Source: Thiomicrorhabdus immobilis
Lineage (GTDB): Bacteria; Pseudomonadota; Gammaproteobacteria; Thiomicrospirales; Thiomicrospiraceae
NCBI RefSeq assembly: GCF_021654855.1
Contig: NZ_AP024202.1
Coordinates: 1,240,001-1,304,000 of the forward strand
Length of the DNA stretch: 64,000 nt
Direction of reading: 5' to 3'
Shown: positions 27,127-34,183 of the stretch, one piece after another
How positions within the stretch are numbered: the first letter of the stretch is position 1
How the letters are laid out: every line of letters starts with the position of its first letter
The notes under the pieces: generated by a model
Seen by the model: only the letters and a program-made list of their open reading frames with translations
The model's database searches: none
Told to the model about the DNA's origin: nothing
Position numbers and translations under genes: made by a program

Positions 27127-28755
27127 ATGTCAGAAGCCAATGTGTTGAATGTACAGAACTTAGTGTTGAAAGTAGGTGAAAACTGCCTTATCGATAACAT
27201 AAGTTTTGCTATCAAACCCGCAGAAATATTTGCATTGGTTGGCGAGTCCGGTAGCGGCAAGTCGCTGACATCCCTAGCCATAATGCGTTTGCTTCCAGAT
27301 GTAATCAGGGTGACTGCAGGTGACATTTTATTGCAGCAACAGAGTTTGTTTGAACTGCCTGAATATCAAATGCAAAAAGTGCGTGGTAAAAAAGTCGCCA
27401 TGATTTTCCAAGAACCGATGACTTCGCTTAACCCTGTGATGAAAGTGGGGGATCAAGTCGCCGAGGTATTGAAACTGCACTTGGGTTTAAGAAACCATGC
27501 CGCAAGGGAAAAGGTGGTCGCGTTGTTTGAAGAGGTCGGTATCCCGGAAGCCAATGTGCGTTTTGATTGGTACCCGCATCAGCTATCGGGTGGTCAAAAA
27601 CAGCGTGTGATGATTGCGATGGCATTGGCTTGTGAACCGGATCTGTTGATTGCCGACGAGCCGACCACCGCTTTGGATGTGACTATTCAAGCTCAAGTAC
27701 TCGATTTACTGAAGTCGATTCGCCAGCAACGCGGCCTGTCGATTTTGTTTATCACTCATGATATGGGAGTGGTCTATGAAATGGCCGATACGGTTGCGGT
27801 AATGAAGCAAGGGAAAATTGTAGAGCAAGCGGATAAAGAGAATTTTTTCAACCATGCCACTCATCCCTATACACGTAAACTACTTGAAGATGCCGTACCT
27901 AAGCAGACCTTGAAACCTCAGCTCAACTCTACAAAGTTATTGGAACTCAATGATTTGAAAGTACATTTCCCTATCAAAAAAGGCCTGTTCCAACGTACGG
28001 TCGGCATGGTAAGGGCGGTAGATGGTGTCAGTCTGATTATTGAAAAAGGTCAGACTTTAGCCCTGGTTGGTGAATCGGGTTCCGGTAAAAGTACCATTGG
28101 GCAAGCCATTTTAAAGCTGGTGAATACCACACAAGGCCAGGTGTCTTATGCGGGCGAAAATGACAATCAAATCAACTTAACCGATTTATCTGAACGCCAG
28201 ATGAAGCCTCTGCGTAAAAAAATCCAAGTCATTTTCCAAGACCCGTTTTCCGCGCTAAATCCAAGAATGACCATTAGCGAAATCATTCGTGAAGGCATGG
28301 TGAGTCTTAAGGTGGGAAGTCAAAACAAGCAAGACCAAGATGAACGAATCGATGAGTTGCTGATGCAAGTGGGGCTATTGGCCGAGCATAAACACCGTTA
28401 TCCGCACGAGTTCTCTGGCGGGCAACGTCAACGTATCGGTATAGCAAGAGCCTTGGCGGTAGAGCCGGAGCTGATTATTTGTGACGAACCTACCAGCGCG
28501 TTGGATGTAACCGTGAGAGCACAGGTATTAAAACTGTTGGAAGACTTACAGCAAAAATATCAGCTTTCTTACCTGTTTATCACCCATGATTTATCCATTA
28601 TCCCAAGCATCGCCCATAAAGTCGCGGTGATGCAAAACGGTAAAGTGGTCGAGCAGGGTACGGTAGAAGAGATAATGCATAACCCACAACAAGACTACAC
28701 CAAACAATTGCTCAACTCAGCGCCAGAGCTGATACGTAAGGTGATGTTTGCTTAA
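27127..28755 (+). CDS. Dual-domain peptide ABC transporter ATPase, YejF type
   Basis: Powers the peptide importer. The 542 residues hold two complete nucleotide-binding domains in one chain, as in YejF and some Dpp systems. Walker A is GESGSGKSLTSLA (about 40) and GESGSGKSTIGQA (about 315). The signatures are LSGGQKQRVMIAMAL and FSGGQRQRIGIARAL, and Walker B is IADEPTTALD and ICDEPTSALD. Each half ends in the oligopeptide-type region (HPYTRKLLEDAVP in the first half). AGGA lies seven bases before the ATG. It ends the operon. Confidence 0.93.
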   Translation: MSEANVLNVQNLVLKVGENCLIDNISFAIKPAEIFALVGESGSGKSLTSLAIMRLLPDVIRVTAGDILLQQQSLFELPEYQMQKVRGKKVAMIFQEPMTSLNPVMKVGDQVAEVLKLHLGLRNHAAREKVVALFEEVGIPEANVRFDWYPHQLSGGQKQRVMIAMALACEPDLLIADEPTTALDVTIQAQVLDLLKSIRQQRGLSILFITHDMGVVYEMADTVAVMKQGKIVEQADKENFFNHATHPYTRKLLEDAVPKQTLKPQLNSTKLLELNDLKVHFPIKKGLFQRTVGMVRAVDGVSLIIEKGQTLALVGESGSGKSTIGQAILKLVNTTQGQVSYAGENDNQINLTDLSERQMKPLRKKIQVIFQDPFSALNPRMTISEIIREGMVSLKVGSQNKQDQDERIDELLMQVGLLAEHKHRYPHEFSGGQRQRIGIARALAVEPELIICDEPTSALDVTVRAQVLKLLEDLQQKYQLSYLFITHDLSIIPSIAHKVAVMQNGKVVEQGTVEEIMHNPQQDYTKQLLNSAPELIRKVMFA

Positions 28756-28863
28756 GATTATTGACTAAAAAGTCTAGACCGTTTTAATTAACGATTTTTC
28801 GTATCGAAAGCTGCCAGGCCTAGTAATATTGGTGAGAGAGCAAATGCATTAAGAGTCCGTTCT

Positions 28864-29852
28864 TTAAAGATTAAGATCATCAAACGGACTCTTAACGCCA
28901 TTTGCCCCCTGTTTTAGAACATGGGTGTAAATCATGGTCGTTTGTAAGCTTGCATGTCCCAATAAGGCTTGAATGGTCCTGATATCAGTACCCGTTTGAA
29001 GTAAATGAGTGGCAAAAGAATGCCGGAAAGTATGGGCACTGACTTTCTTGATTAAACCGCTTTTTTGAACGGCACGTTTAATTGCTTTATTAATGACCGA
29101 CTGATCAATATGATGACGGCGCATTAAACCAGAACGAGGATCTTTAGCTAAGTTTCGACTCGGAAAAACGTATTGCCAGCCGAATTCTTTATCCGTATTA
29201 GGATATTTTCGAGCTAAAGCATAAGGCAAATATACTGAACCATACCCATGCTCTAAATCTTGTTGATGCAGAACTTGTACTTTTTTTAATTGATTTTCTA
29301 ACAACAATACTAAATTATCAGCGAGCGGGGTAACCCTATCTTTTTTACCTTTGCCATCGCGAACCGTAATTTGTCTAAATCCAAAATCGATATCTTGAAC
29401 CCGTAAACGCACCGCTTCGGTAATTCTTAAACCACCGGCATAAAGCAATTTGGTAATTAATCCCGCCGTTCCATCTATTAGTGGTAAAACCTGTGCAACT
29501 TCTTCCTTTGAAAGTACGACTGGAATTCTAGGTTCTTTACGAGATCTACTCGCCTTAACACCTGTAAAGGGTGTCTTTAATACTTTGCTATAACAATAAA
29601 CTAAAGCATTAAGCGCTTGATTTTGAGTAGAAGGGGCTACGCGTTCTGGTGAACGGCTAAATGCGTTAAAAACTGTTCTACCTGCGCAGCAGGGCTATCC
29701 AACATTGCCTCACGGCTTTTAATCGAGTGAAATTTTACAAACCGCTTGACCCAATCGCAATAAGTATTCTCAGTTGAATAAGCATATCCTTCACGACGTA
29801 ATTGACTACGCATTTCTTCTAGTAATGAAGTTCTGTTTGATGTAGTATTCAT
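28864..29852 (-). pseudogene. intI: Integron integrase IntI, broken by one frameshift
   Basis: Tyrosine recombinase that inserts and excises gene cassettes. The N-terminal part (29637-29852) starts MNTTSNRTSLLEEM and runs into a stop (TAG, 29637-29639) right after LAVHQN. A one-base shift at about 29642 restores the frame as VAPSTQNQALNALVYC and continues without a stop to 28864, giving a full-length protein of about 327 residues. Catalytic residues are present: Arg in GGLRITEAVRLR, the HTFRHSFATHLL box, His in LLGHASL and Tyr in TTMIYTHVL. The IntI-specific insertion is also there: YPNTDKEFGWQYVFPSR followed by RRHHID. Either the gene has recently been inactivated, or the base is a sequencing error. 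Confidence 0.9.
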
Positions 29853-29996
29853 TGCATTGATATTTATATCGTATTGAATAGATTTATCGATAATACATGA
29901 TAATCTGTCAAAACAATAGAGACAGATATTTCACTAAAGTTGCCTGAATATCTTTCTAATAAACAATATTAAGGCATATTTGCCTTATACTAAATG
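29853..29996 (+). promoter_or_regulatory. Putative attI and promoter region of the integron
   Basis: The gap between intI and the first cassette, where attI and the cassette promoter normally lie. It has two inverted repeats: ATCTGTC / GACAGAT at 29903-29927 and AAGGCA / TGCCTT near 29971-29986. A weak plus-strand promoter can be drawn (TTGAAT 29874-29879, GATAAT 29899-29904, a long 19-base spacer). The junction with cassette 1 is probably at 29996/29997 (GTTAG). The exact attI limits cannot be set by eye. Confidence 0.55.
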
Positions 29997-30015
29997 TTAG
30001 TTTTGGAGTAGTAAA

Positions 30016-30289
30016 TTGAAGAAGCAGGTTATTACAAAAGCAACAGACAGGTGGCTGGGGATTTTATTTTGGAGTCACTAAAGAGCAAGCCGAAGAAATC
30101 CTAGATGCACCTGATGGAGCTGTAGTTAAGCTTAATGGAGATAGCGAGACTTTAACTGTCGGCAACCCAAGCATGGGGCATTGGAAAAAACAGGGCGCAG
30201 GTGCAACATATGAAGAGCTGGTTGCTTCAGACGTCAGAAAGAAACTCGACAAGCTCATTGAAGAAGACGAATGGGAGTACGAGGAATAA
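30016..30289 (+). pseudogene. Cassette 1: small protein gene with a one-base frameshift
   Basis: A TTG start at 30016 with GGAG seven bases upstream reads MKKQVITKATD, then goes out of frame. One extra A at 30049 is enough to explain it: skipping it joins ATD to GGWGFYFGVTKEQAEEIL and on to the stop at 30287-30289, about 90 residues in total. The restored protein is acidic at the C-terminus (LDKLIEEDEWEYEE) with no helix or signal peptide. I do not recognise the family. As written the gene would make only a 21-residue peptide. Confidence 0.65.
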
Positions 30290-30292
30290 AAC

Positions 30293-30382
30293 TAACAAGT
30301 CAATCAACTTCGCGCCTTTGGCGCCGGACAGCTTACACTGCGCTTCGCTACGTTCCAGCTGCCGGTTATTGAAGCGTTGTGT
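30293..30382 (+). repeat. attC site of cassette 1
   Basis: Begins ACTAACAAGTCAAT and ends ATTGAAGCGTTGTG, with the arms TCAAT / ATTGA, and GCGCC / GGCGC and AGCTG-type stems between. The R' core GTTGTGT departs from GTTRRRY. It is about 90 bases long. Confidence 0.75.
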
Positions 30383-30400
30383 GTAAACTTGGAGAGCTAT

Positions 30401-30955
30401 TTGGATAATCTAGAATCGTTTAAGTTTTTTCATGGAAAAGCAACGAAGCTTCTCAATAGCACTTTTGCTAAAGAAATGTCTAAACCCACAAGTGTCAAAA
30501 TAATCTGGGGTGAAAATGGACATGTATTATTAGACAAGGGTCCAAATCAAGAGCATATCGATGCATATCTTCTAACATTCAGATTTTTTATTCAAAATAA
30601 TGAATTCATTTCTTTTAACCAAATGAGTTTCAGCTTTCGAGAAAAAATAAATGACAATGAACTTTTAAATAAATTTGAAGAAGCTAGGTCTGCACTCAAT
30701 GGTTTCCTTGATAGAAAATCAAACATCAATATAAATCGTTCGTTAACTCATCGTGAAATAATGGAGACTTTTATTTACGGGAATTTAAGTCACGCAAATA
30801 AAAGGCGAGTTGAATATGATTCATGGATGCAGGATGAATTAATCCGTGAACTTATGAGAAATGAGTTTAGAACCATTATCGGCAAAGTTTTAATTGTTAT
30901 TAAACGGGTAGATACATTATGTTTGGAGGCCATTGCGAAATATGACAACACATAA
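30401..30955 (+). CDS. Cassette 2: unrecognised soluble protein
   Basis: I place the start at TTG 30401 because GGAGAG lies at 30391-30396; the same frame is open to TTG 30377, which sits on the recombination junction itself. The product has 184 residues, no signal peptide and no transmembrane helix. It is rich in charged and aromatic residues. Distinctive segments are FFHGKATKLLNSTF near the start, DAYLLTFRFFIQNNEFISFN (about 55-75), and THREIMETFIYGNLSHANK followed by YDSWMQ (about 115-145). The protein looks well formed, so it is probably functional, but I cannot assign a domain. The stop codon overlaps attC2, as is common in cassettes. Confidence 0.75.
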   Translation: MDNLESFKFFHGKATKLLNSTFAKEMSKPTSVKIIWGENGHVLLDKGPNQEHIDAYLLTFRFFIQNNEFISFNQMSFSFREKINDNELLNKFEEARSALNGFLDRKSNININRSLTHREIMETFIYGNLSHANKRRVEYDSWMQDELIRELMRNEFRTIIGKVLIVIKRVDTLCLEAIAKYDNT

Positions 30956-31010
30956 CAATTCACTCAACCTGACCGCGCTCACGCGCGGCCGGTTAGCTTA
31001 AACGTTAAGT
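30950..31010 (+). repeat. attC site of cassette 2
   Basis: From ACATAAC to GTTAAGT, with the nested pairs AACCTGACCG... / CCGGTTAGC and GCGC / GCGC. It is nearly identical to attC4 and related to attC6. Cassette junction at 31004/31005. Confidence 0.88.
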
Positions 31011-31023
31011 GTAAGGAGCACAG

Positions 31024-31461
31024 ATGAACACTAGAGTTCCAATTCCAACAGACAATATATACAAATTTTATGCGTTATTTGGTTTGGCGTTGCTGTTCGC
31101 ATGCATGGTCGCTTTTGTCTCTACTTATAACACTCATCTAGACAGAACATTTGCTGTACATGAAGAGCTTGAAATACTAAAAAAGCTTAAAAAACCAACT
31201 GTTGACCAACAAGTAAGAATAGAAATACTTGAGCGAAAAGCTGAAATAGACCCAGAAAACAAAAAATTCTATATGTCCATAATAAATGGTGGCGTCGGAG
31301 TATCTATTGCAATCATTTCTTTTGGTTTTTTCATGTGGCAATTTAAAGTCCAACCAAAGCAAGATGAACTAATAGAAAAACAACTAAAAAAAATTGACTT
31401 AGAAATAAAGGCACTTAACAAGCAAATTAACAACACGCCTTACAGGCGTCGGACGCACTAA
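31024..31461 (+). CDS. Cassette 3: two-helix membrane protein with coiled-coil tail
   Basis: A 145-residue protein with helix 1 at about 14-34 (FYALFGLALLFACMVAFVST) and helix 2 at about 86-107 (IINGGVGVSIAIISFGFFMW). Between them lies a charged helical stretch (about 45-78), and after helix 2 a lysine-rich coiled coil (about 110-137). ATG 31024 has AGGAG six bases upstream. The last codons run into attC3, so the C-terminus (TPYRRRTH) is made from the recombination site. No family recognised; the layout would suit a small signalling, holin-like or immunity protein but nothing proves any of these. Confidence 0.75.
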   Translation: MNTRVPIPTDNIYKFYALFGLALLFACMVAFVSTYNTHLDRTFAVHEELEILKKLKKPTVDQQVRIEILERKAEIDPENKKFYMSIINGGVGVSIAIISFGFFMWQFKVQPKQDELIEKQLKKIDLEIKALNKQINNTPYRRRTH

Positions 31462-31488
31462 CGTGCGCCGGTTATTTGGGCGTTAAGC
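31413..31488 (+). repeat. attC site of cassette 3
   Basis: R'' ACTTAAC and R' GTTAAGC, with inner arms CAAAT / ATTTG and a central GACGCAC / GTGCGCC stem. It differs in sequence from attC2, attC4 and attC6. Confidence 0.82.
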
Positions 31489-31509
31489 GAATAAATTGAG
31501 AATATACCA

Positions 31510-32121
31510 ATGGACATTTTCACTAGATTTAATAAAAAGAATATTCAAGACCGTCAAATAGACACTTTAATTGGTTTAAGTAAAGGGCTTATTGCTGATG
31601 GTAAAGTTGACCAAACTGAAGCAGAGTTTCTTATGGGCTGGCTTGTCCAGAATAGACAGTCTAGTGAAAACCCTATAATTGTTAACCTTTTAGAAAAAGT
31701 TGGCTCTATGCTCAAGGATGGAGTTTTGGATTCAGAAGAATCCGCTGAGCTTATGAATATCCTGAACACAGTATCAGGAGAAAGTTCTGAAATAGGTGAA
31801 TTAGCAAAAACATCATCCCTGCCAATAAACGAACCAATGCCTCCAATAGTATTTGAAAACAAATCTTTTTTATTCACTGGTACTTGTGCCTTTGGCAATC
31901 GCAAGCAATGCCAGTCGGCGACCGAAAGTTTAGGCGGCGTCAATGCAAAAAGTGTTACCAAAACTCTTGATTACTTAGTGCTTGGAACTTATGTGACAGA
32001 TAGTTGGGCACATGAGACCTTTGGAAGGAAAATTGAAAAAGCTATGGAATACCGTAATTCAGGCATCCAATTAATCATCATCACGGAAGAGCATTGGGCA
32101 AATGAAGGCAAATTCGCTTAA
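31510..32121 (+). CDS. Cassette 4: BRCT-domain protein with a TerB-like N-terminal half
   Basis: A 203-residue soluble protein. The C-terminal part (about 112-200) is a BRCT domain: ENKSFLFTGTCAFGNRKQCQ, then ATESLGGVNAKSVTKTLDYL, as in NAD-dependent DNA ligase and RFC1-type BRCT domains that bind DNA ends or phosphopeptides. The N-terminal part (about 14-90) is helical and contains two acidic repeats, SKGLIADGKVDQTEAEFLMG and LKDGVLDSEESAELM. These look like the Asp/Glu-rich turns of TerB-type domains. No ligase, polymerase or nuclease motif is present. A DNA-damage or phage-response role is only a guess. The ribosome binding site is weak. Confidence 0.78.
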   Translation: MDIFTRFNKKNIQDRQIDTLIGLSKGLIADGKVDQTEAEFLMGWLVQNRQSSENPIIVNLLEKVGSMLKDGVLDSEESAELMNILNTVSGESSEIGELAKTSSLPINEPMPPIVFENKSFLFTGTCAFGNRKQCQSATESLGGVNAKSVTKTLDYLVLGTYVTDSWAHETFGRKIEKAMEYRNSGIQLIIITEEHWANEGKFA

Positions 32122-32176
32122 CAATACACTCAACCTGACCGCGCTAACGCGCGACCGGTTAGCTTAAACGTTAGAA
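32116..32176 (+). repeat. attC site of cassette 4
   Basis: R'' GCTTAAC and R' GTTAGAA, with the body almost identical to attC2 (CACTCAACCTGACCGCGCTA and GACCGGTTAGCTTAAACG). Junction at 32170/32171. Confidence 0.88.
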
Positions 32177-32211
32177 GCCCGCTCAGCATCATCTAAACAT
32201 GGAGAGTAAAA

Positions 32212-33516
32212 TTGGATTCCTACTATGAATTAGCCTATGCATTAGAATCAAAATCGATATGTATGTTTGTAGGGACGGGGTTTTCTATGCATTTAACCGA
32301 TTTGAAAGCACCGTCATGGTTAAGTCTGTTGCAAAAATGTGCGAAAAAAATTGAAAATGGTGACGAACTTATTGAGCAGTTATTTCCCGACAATAAGCCA
32401 GTGATGCCGCTAGAGGAATGCGCTAGCATAATACAAGTAAGGATGCAGTCTGAAGGCAAGTGCCTACACACGGAAATAGCAAAGATTATTCGCAAATTAA
32501 AATTAGGAAAAAGTTCGGACAAGGTAAAAAAGTTCGTTGAAGAATTTTCTGATTTGAAATTCATAACGACTAATTACGATGAGTTGATCGAAAAGGGGCT
32601 GCTAGAAGATAAAGAATCAACATCATACTCTATCGGTTATCCAGTAAATAGACAGCCTAAGGGTGTTCAGATATATCATGTGCATGGTTCAGTTAAACAC
32701 CCAAAGAAAATGGTTGTTACAGCTGATGATTACTTTCGTTTTATAAATCGACCGGATTATTTTTCGAAGAAAATTCAGACTCTGATTGAGGAAAATACTA
32801 CGATAATAATTGGTTACTCCCTCGGAGATATCAATTTTAGAGCCATTTTGAATAACCAAAGATCTAATCGAATTCACGATATAAACAGGCAAAACTTATT
32901 CTTTTTATCGCGGAGTGAGGTAGATCAAAATGTTAAAGACTATTACGATAGAAGCTATGGTCTGCGGGTTATAGATAATACCGAAATCGATGATTTTATA
33001 TCTAAAATTCTAAGCAAACATAGTAGTATTAAAGACCGTGTAGCAAAGTCTAGAAACCTATTAATGCCAGTGCTTGAAGGCACAAAGAAGTTCACCGATG
33101 CTTATTTAAAGAAAAGCGATTCATTCTTCGAGATTGTTGCAACATTATCCTCAAATGGAATTTTAATATCTCATCCTGATGTTGTGAGGTTCCTGAAAGA
33201 TGTTCTGAAGAGAAAAGATAATTTTACTTCTGAAAATGGTGCTTGGAATCAATACGTACATTTGGCTAAGTGGCTGATTCATTTAGGTTCAATTATGGAC
33301 ATAAAGGACACTTCACTAGAAGAAGTCTACTTATCTGCTGTGAGCACATCTTTTGGAAATATGTCAAAAAAACAAATATTCGGTCGTTCATGGCACGCTT
33401 TTACCGCTTGGAAAGAAAGTTGGTACAGTCTTACCTACGACAATAGGCAAATGATAATTGAATATTTCAAAGATAATGAAATCTCGGGTGACGGTGAGGA
33501 AGTGATCAGCCAATGA
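32212..33516 (+). CDS. Cassette 5: SIR2-family protein, probable NAD-consuming defence effector
   Basis: This 434-residue soluble protein carries a SIR2-like NAD-binding domain in the first 270 residues. Visible motifs are MFVGTGFSM (about 18-26, NAD phosphate loop), FITTNYDELIE (about 117-127), YHVHGSVKHP with the likely catalytic His158, and IIIGYSLGDINFRAIL (about 198-213). Bacterial SIR2-like proteins of this type are mostly NADases in abortive-infection systems. The C-terminal 160 residues are helical, tryptophan-rich and unrecognised; they may sense the trigger. The start is TTG 32212 with GGAGAG (32202-32207) upstream. No partner gene (HerA, Argonaute, TIR) lies beside it, so it would act alone or with a distant partner. 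Confidence 0.85.
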   Translation: MDSYYELAYALESKSICMFVGTGFSMHLTDLKAPSWLSLLQKCAKKIENGDELIEQLFPDNKPVMPLEECASIIQVRMQSEGKCLHTEIAKIIRKLKLGKSSDKVKKFVEEFSDLKFITTNYDELIEKGLLEDKESTSYSIGYPVNRQPKGVQIYHVHGSVKHPKKMVVTADDYFRFINRPDYFSKKIQTLIEENTTIIIGYSLGDINFRAILNNQRSNRIHDINRQNLFFLSRSEVDQNVKDYYDRSYGLRVIDNTEIDDFISKILSKHSSIKDRVAKSRNLLMPVLEGTKKFTDAYLKKSDSFFEIVATLSSNGILISHPDVVRFLKDVLKRKDNFTSENGAWNQYVHLAKWLIHLGSIMDIKDTSLEEVYLSAVSTSFGNMSKKQIFGRSWHAFTAWKESWYSLTYDNRQMIIEYFKDNEISGDGEEVISQ

Positions 33517-33521
33517 GGGGG

Positions 33522-33593
33522 TTCTAACAAAGCACTGCTGTCGGACAAATTTTCCGCTGCGCTTCAAATTTGCCGCAGAGCGCGGCGTTAGGT
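33522..33593 (+). repeat. attC site of cassette 5
   Basis: R'' region TTCTAAC, R' GTTAGGT, with a long central pairing CGGACAAATTT / AAATTTGCCG and GCGCTTC / GAGCGCGG arms. A third sequence type among the attC sites here. Junction at 33587/33588. Confidence 0.82.
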
Positions 33594-33630
33594 GTCAATA
33601 ATAAATAATTGATTAAAAGGGTACTTTCCA

Positions 33631-33759
33631 ATGAAAAAAACTATCGTTACTTCATTACTAATTATATTTATTTCAAGCCTTGCCTATGGGCACTCTGGAC
33701 GCACCAATTCAGAAGGATGCCACAATGATACTAAGAACGGTACTTATCACTGCCATTAA
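33631..33759 (+). CDS. Cassette 6: 42-residue secreted YHYH-type protein
   Basis: A signal peptide (MKKTIVTSLLIIFISSLAYG) followed by a mature part of only 22 residues: HSGRTNSEGCH then NDTKNGTYHCH. This matches the short His/Cys element (HSGxTxxxGCHxxxxxGxYHCH) of YHYH-type proteins, which can stand alone or cap larger secreted nucleases. The two Cys and four His suggest metal binding or a disulfide. The ORF is short but the signal peptide and motif are intact. An overlapping longer ORF in another frame (33680-33868) is spurious. Confidence 0.78.
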   Translation: MKKTIVTSLLIIFISSLAYGHSGRTNSEGCHNDTKNGTYHCH

Positions 33760-33834
33760 CTTTACGCGAGTGCTTAGTCTTTGTTCTATGGTGTACCTAA
33801 ACAAGAAATCAATTTCTAATAAAGCAAAACTAGC

Positions 33835-33897
33835 ACACCTAGCAATACACTCAACCCGACCGCGCTAAAGCCCAGCCGCTTAGCTTAAATGTTTAGT
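33835..33897 (+). repeat. attC site of cassette 6 (degenerate)
   Basis: Same family as attC2 and attC4 but decayed: R'' reads CCTAGCA instead of CTTAACA, and R' reads GTTTAGT. The central stem has also lost pairs (AAAGCCCAGCC). It probably marks the old, fixed end of the array. Confidence 0.75.
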
Positions 33898-34183
33898 CAC
33901 AAAAAGATATTCCCATAAATAAGTGAAATGGTGATTTGAAGCACAAGGTATTCTTTAAGCATTTAGATGATTCAGTAGGTGCTGAAGACATAAAAAGAAC
34001 TAGAAAGCTTGGCATTCTGCTCCTGTGTAACGTTTGAATTGGTGTCAAAAATGATGACGTCACACCATGTAAAAAGCTGTAGTTTCATTGATGAAATATG
34101 GCAAACTATATTTTAGTGTTTGGTTTTAACAATGTTGTTTTGCTAAAACATTATTTACGATTTCATCGTTTTTCGAGGCTTGT
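33898..34183. other. Array end: intergenic DNA, possible cassette remnant
   Basis: About 285 bp without a convincing gene. A TTG-initiated 33-codon frame at 33936-34037 (begins LKHKVFFKHLDDSVGAED) has no ribosome binding site; the DNA could be the remains of a lost cassette. Confidence 0.4.

Larger units (their letters stand above)
28864..33897. mobile_element. Sedentary chromosomal integron with six cassettes
   Basis: An IntI-type tyrosine recombinase (frameshifted) lies on the minus strand, followed by a short attI-type gap and six plus-strand ORFs, each followed by an attC-like site with R'' and R' core sites and nested inverted repeats. Inferred cassette limits, cut at G/TT of each core site: 29997-30376, 30377-31004, 31005-31482, 31483-32170, 32171-33587 and 33588-33891. 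The cassette DNA is more AT-rich than the flanking genes and holds no copy of the iterated palindrome found elsewhere in the window. Confidence 0.9.

Noticed and set aside
29903-29927. Possible LexA box upstream of the integrase
   Set aside because: The inverted repeat ATCTGTC / GACAGAT resembles CTGT...ACAG, but 13 bases separate the CTGT and ACAG halves where LexA needs eight.
33680-33868. Plus-strand ORF of 62 codons in cassette 6
   Set aside because: It overlaps the YHYH-type gene in another frame and runs into the attC site; the YHYH frame has the signal peptide and motif.
30950-33897. CRISPR array suggested by repeated GC-rich elements
   Set aside because: The repeats are 600-1400 bases apart, differ in sequence, and have attC core sites; no spacer-repeat periodicity and no cas genes.
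33936-34037. 33-codon TTG-initiated ORF past the last attC
   Set aside because: No ribosome binding site, very short, no recognisable motif; mentioned only as a possible cassette remnant.
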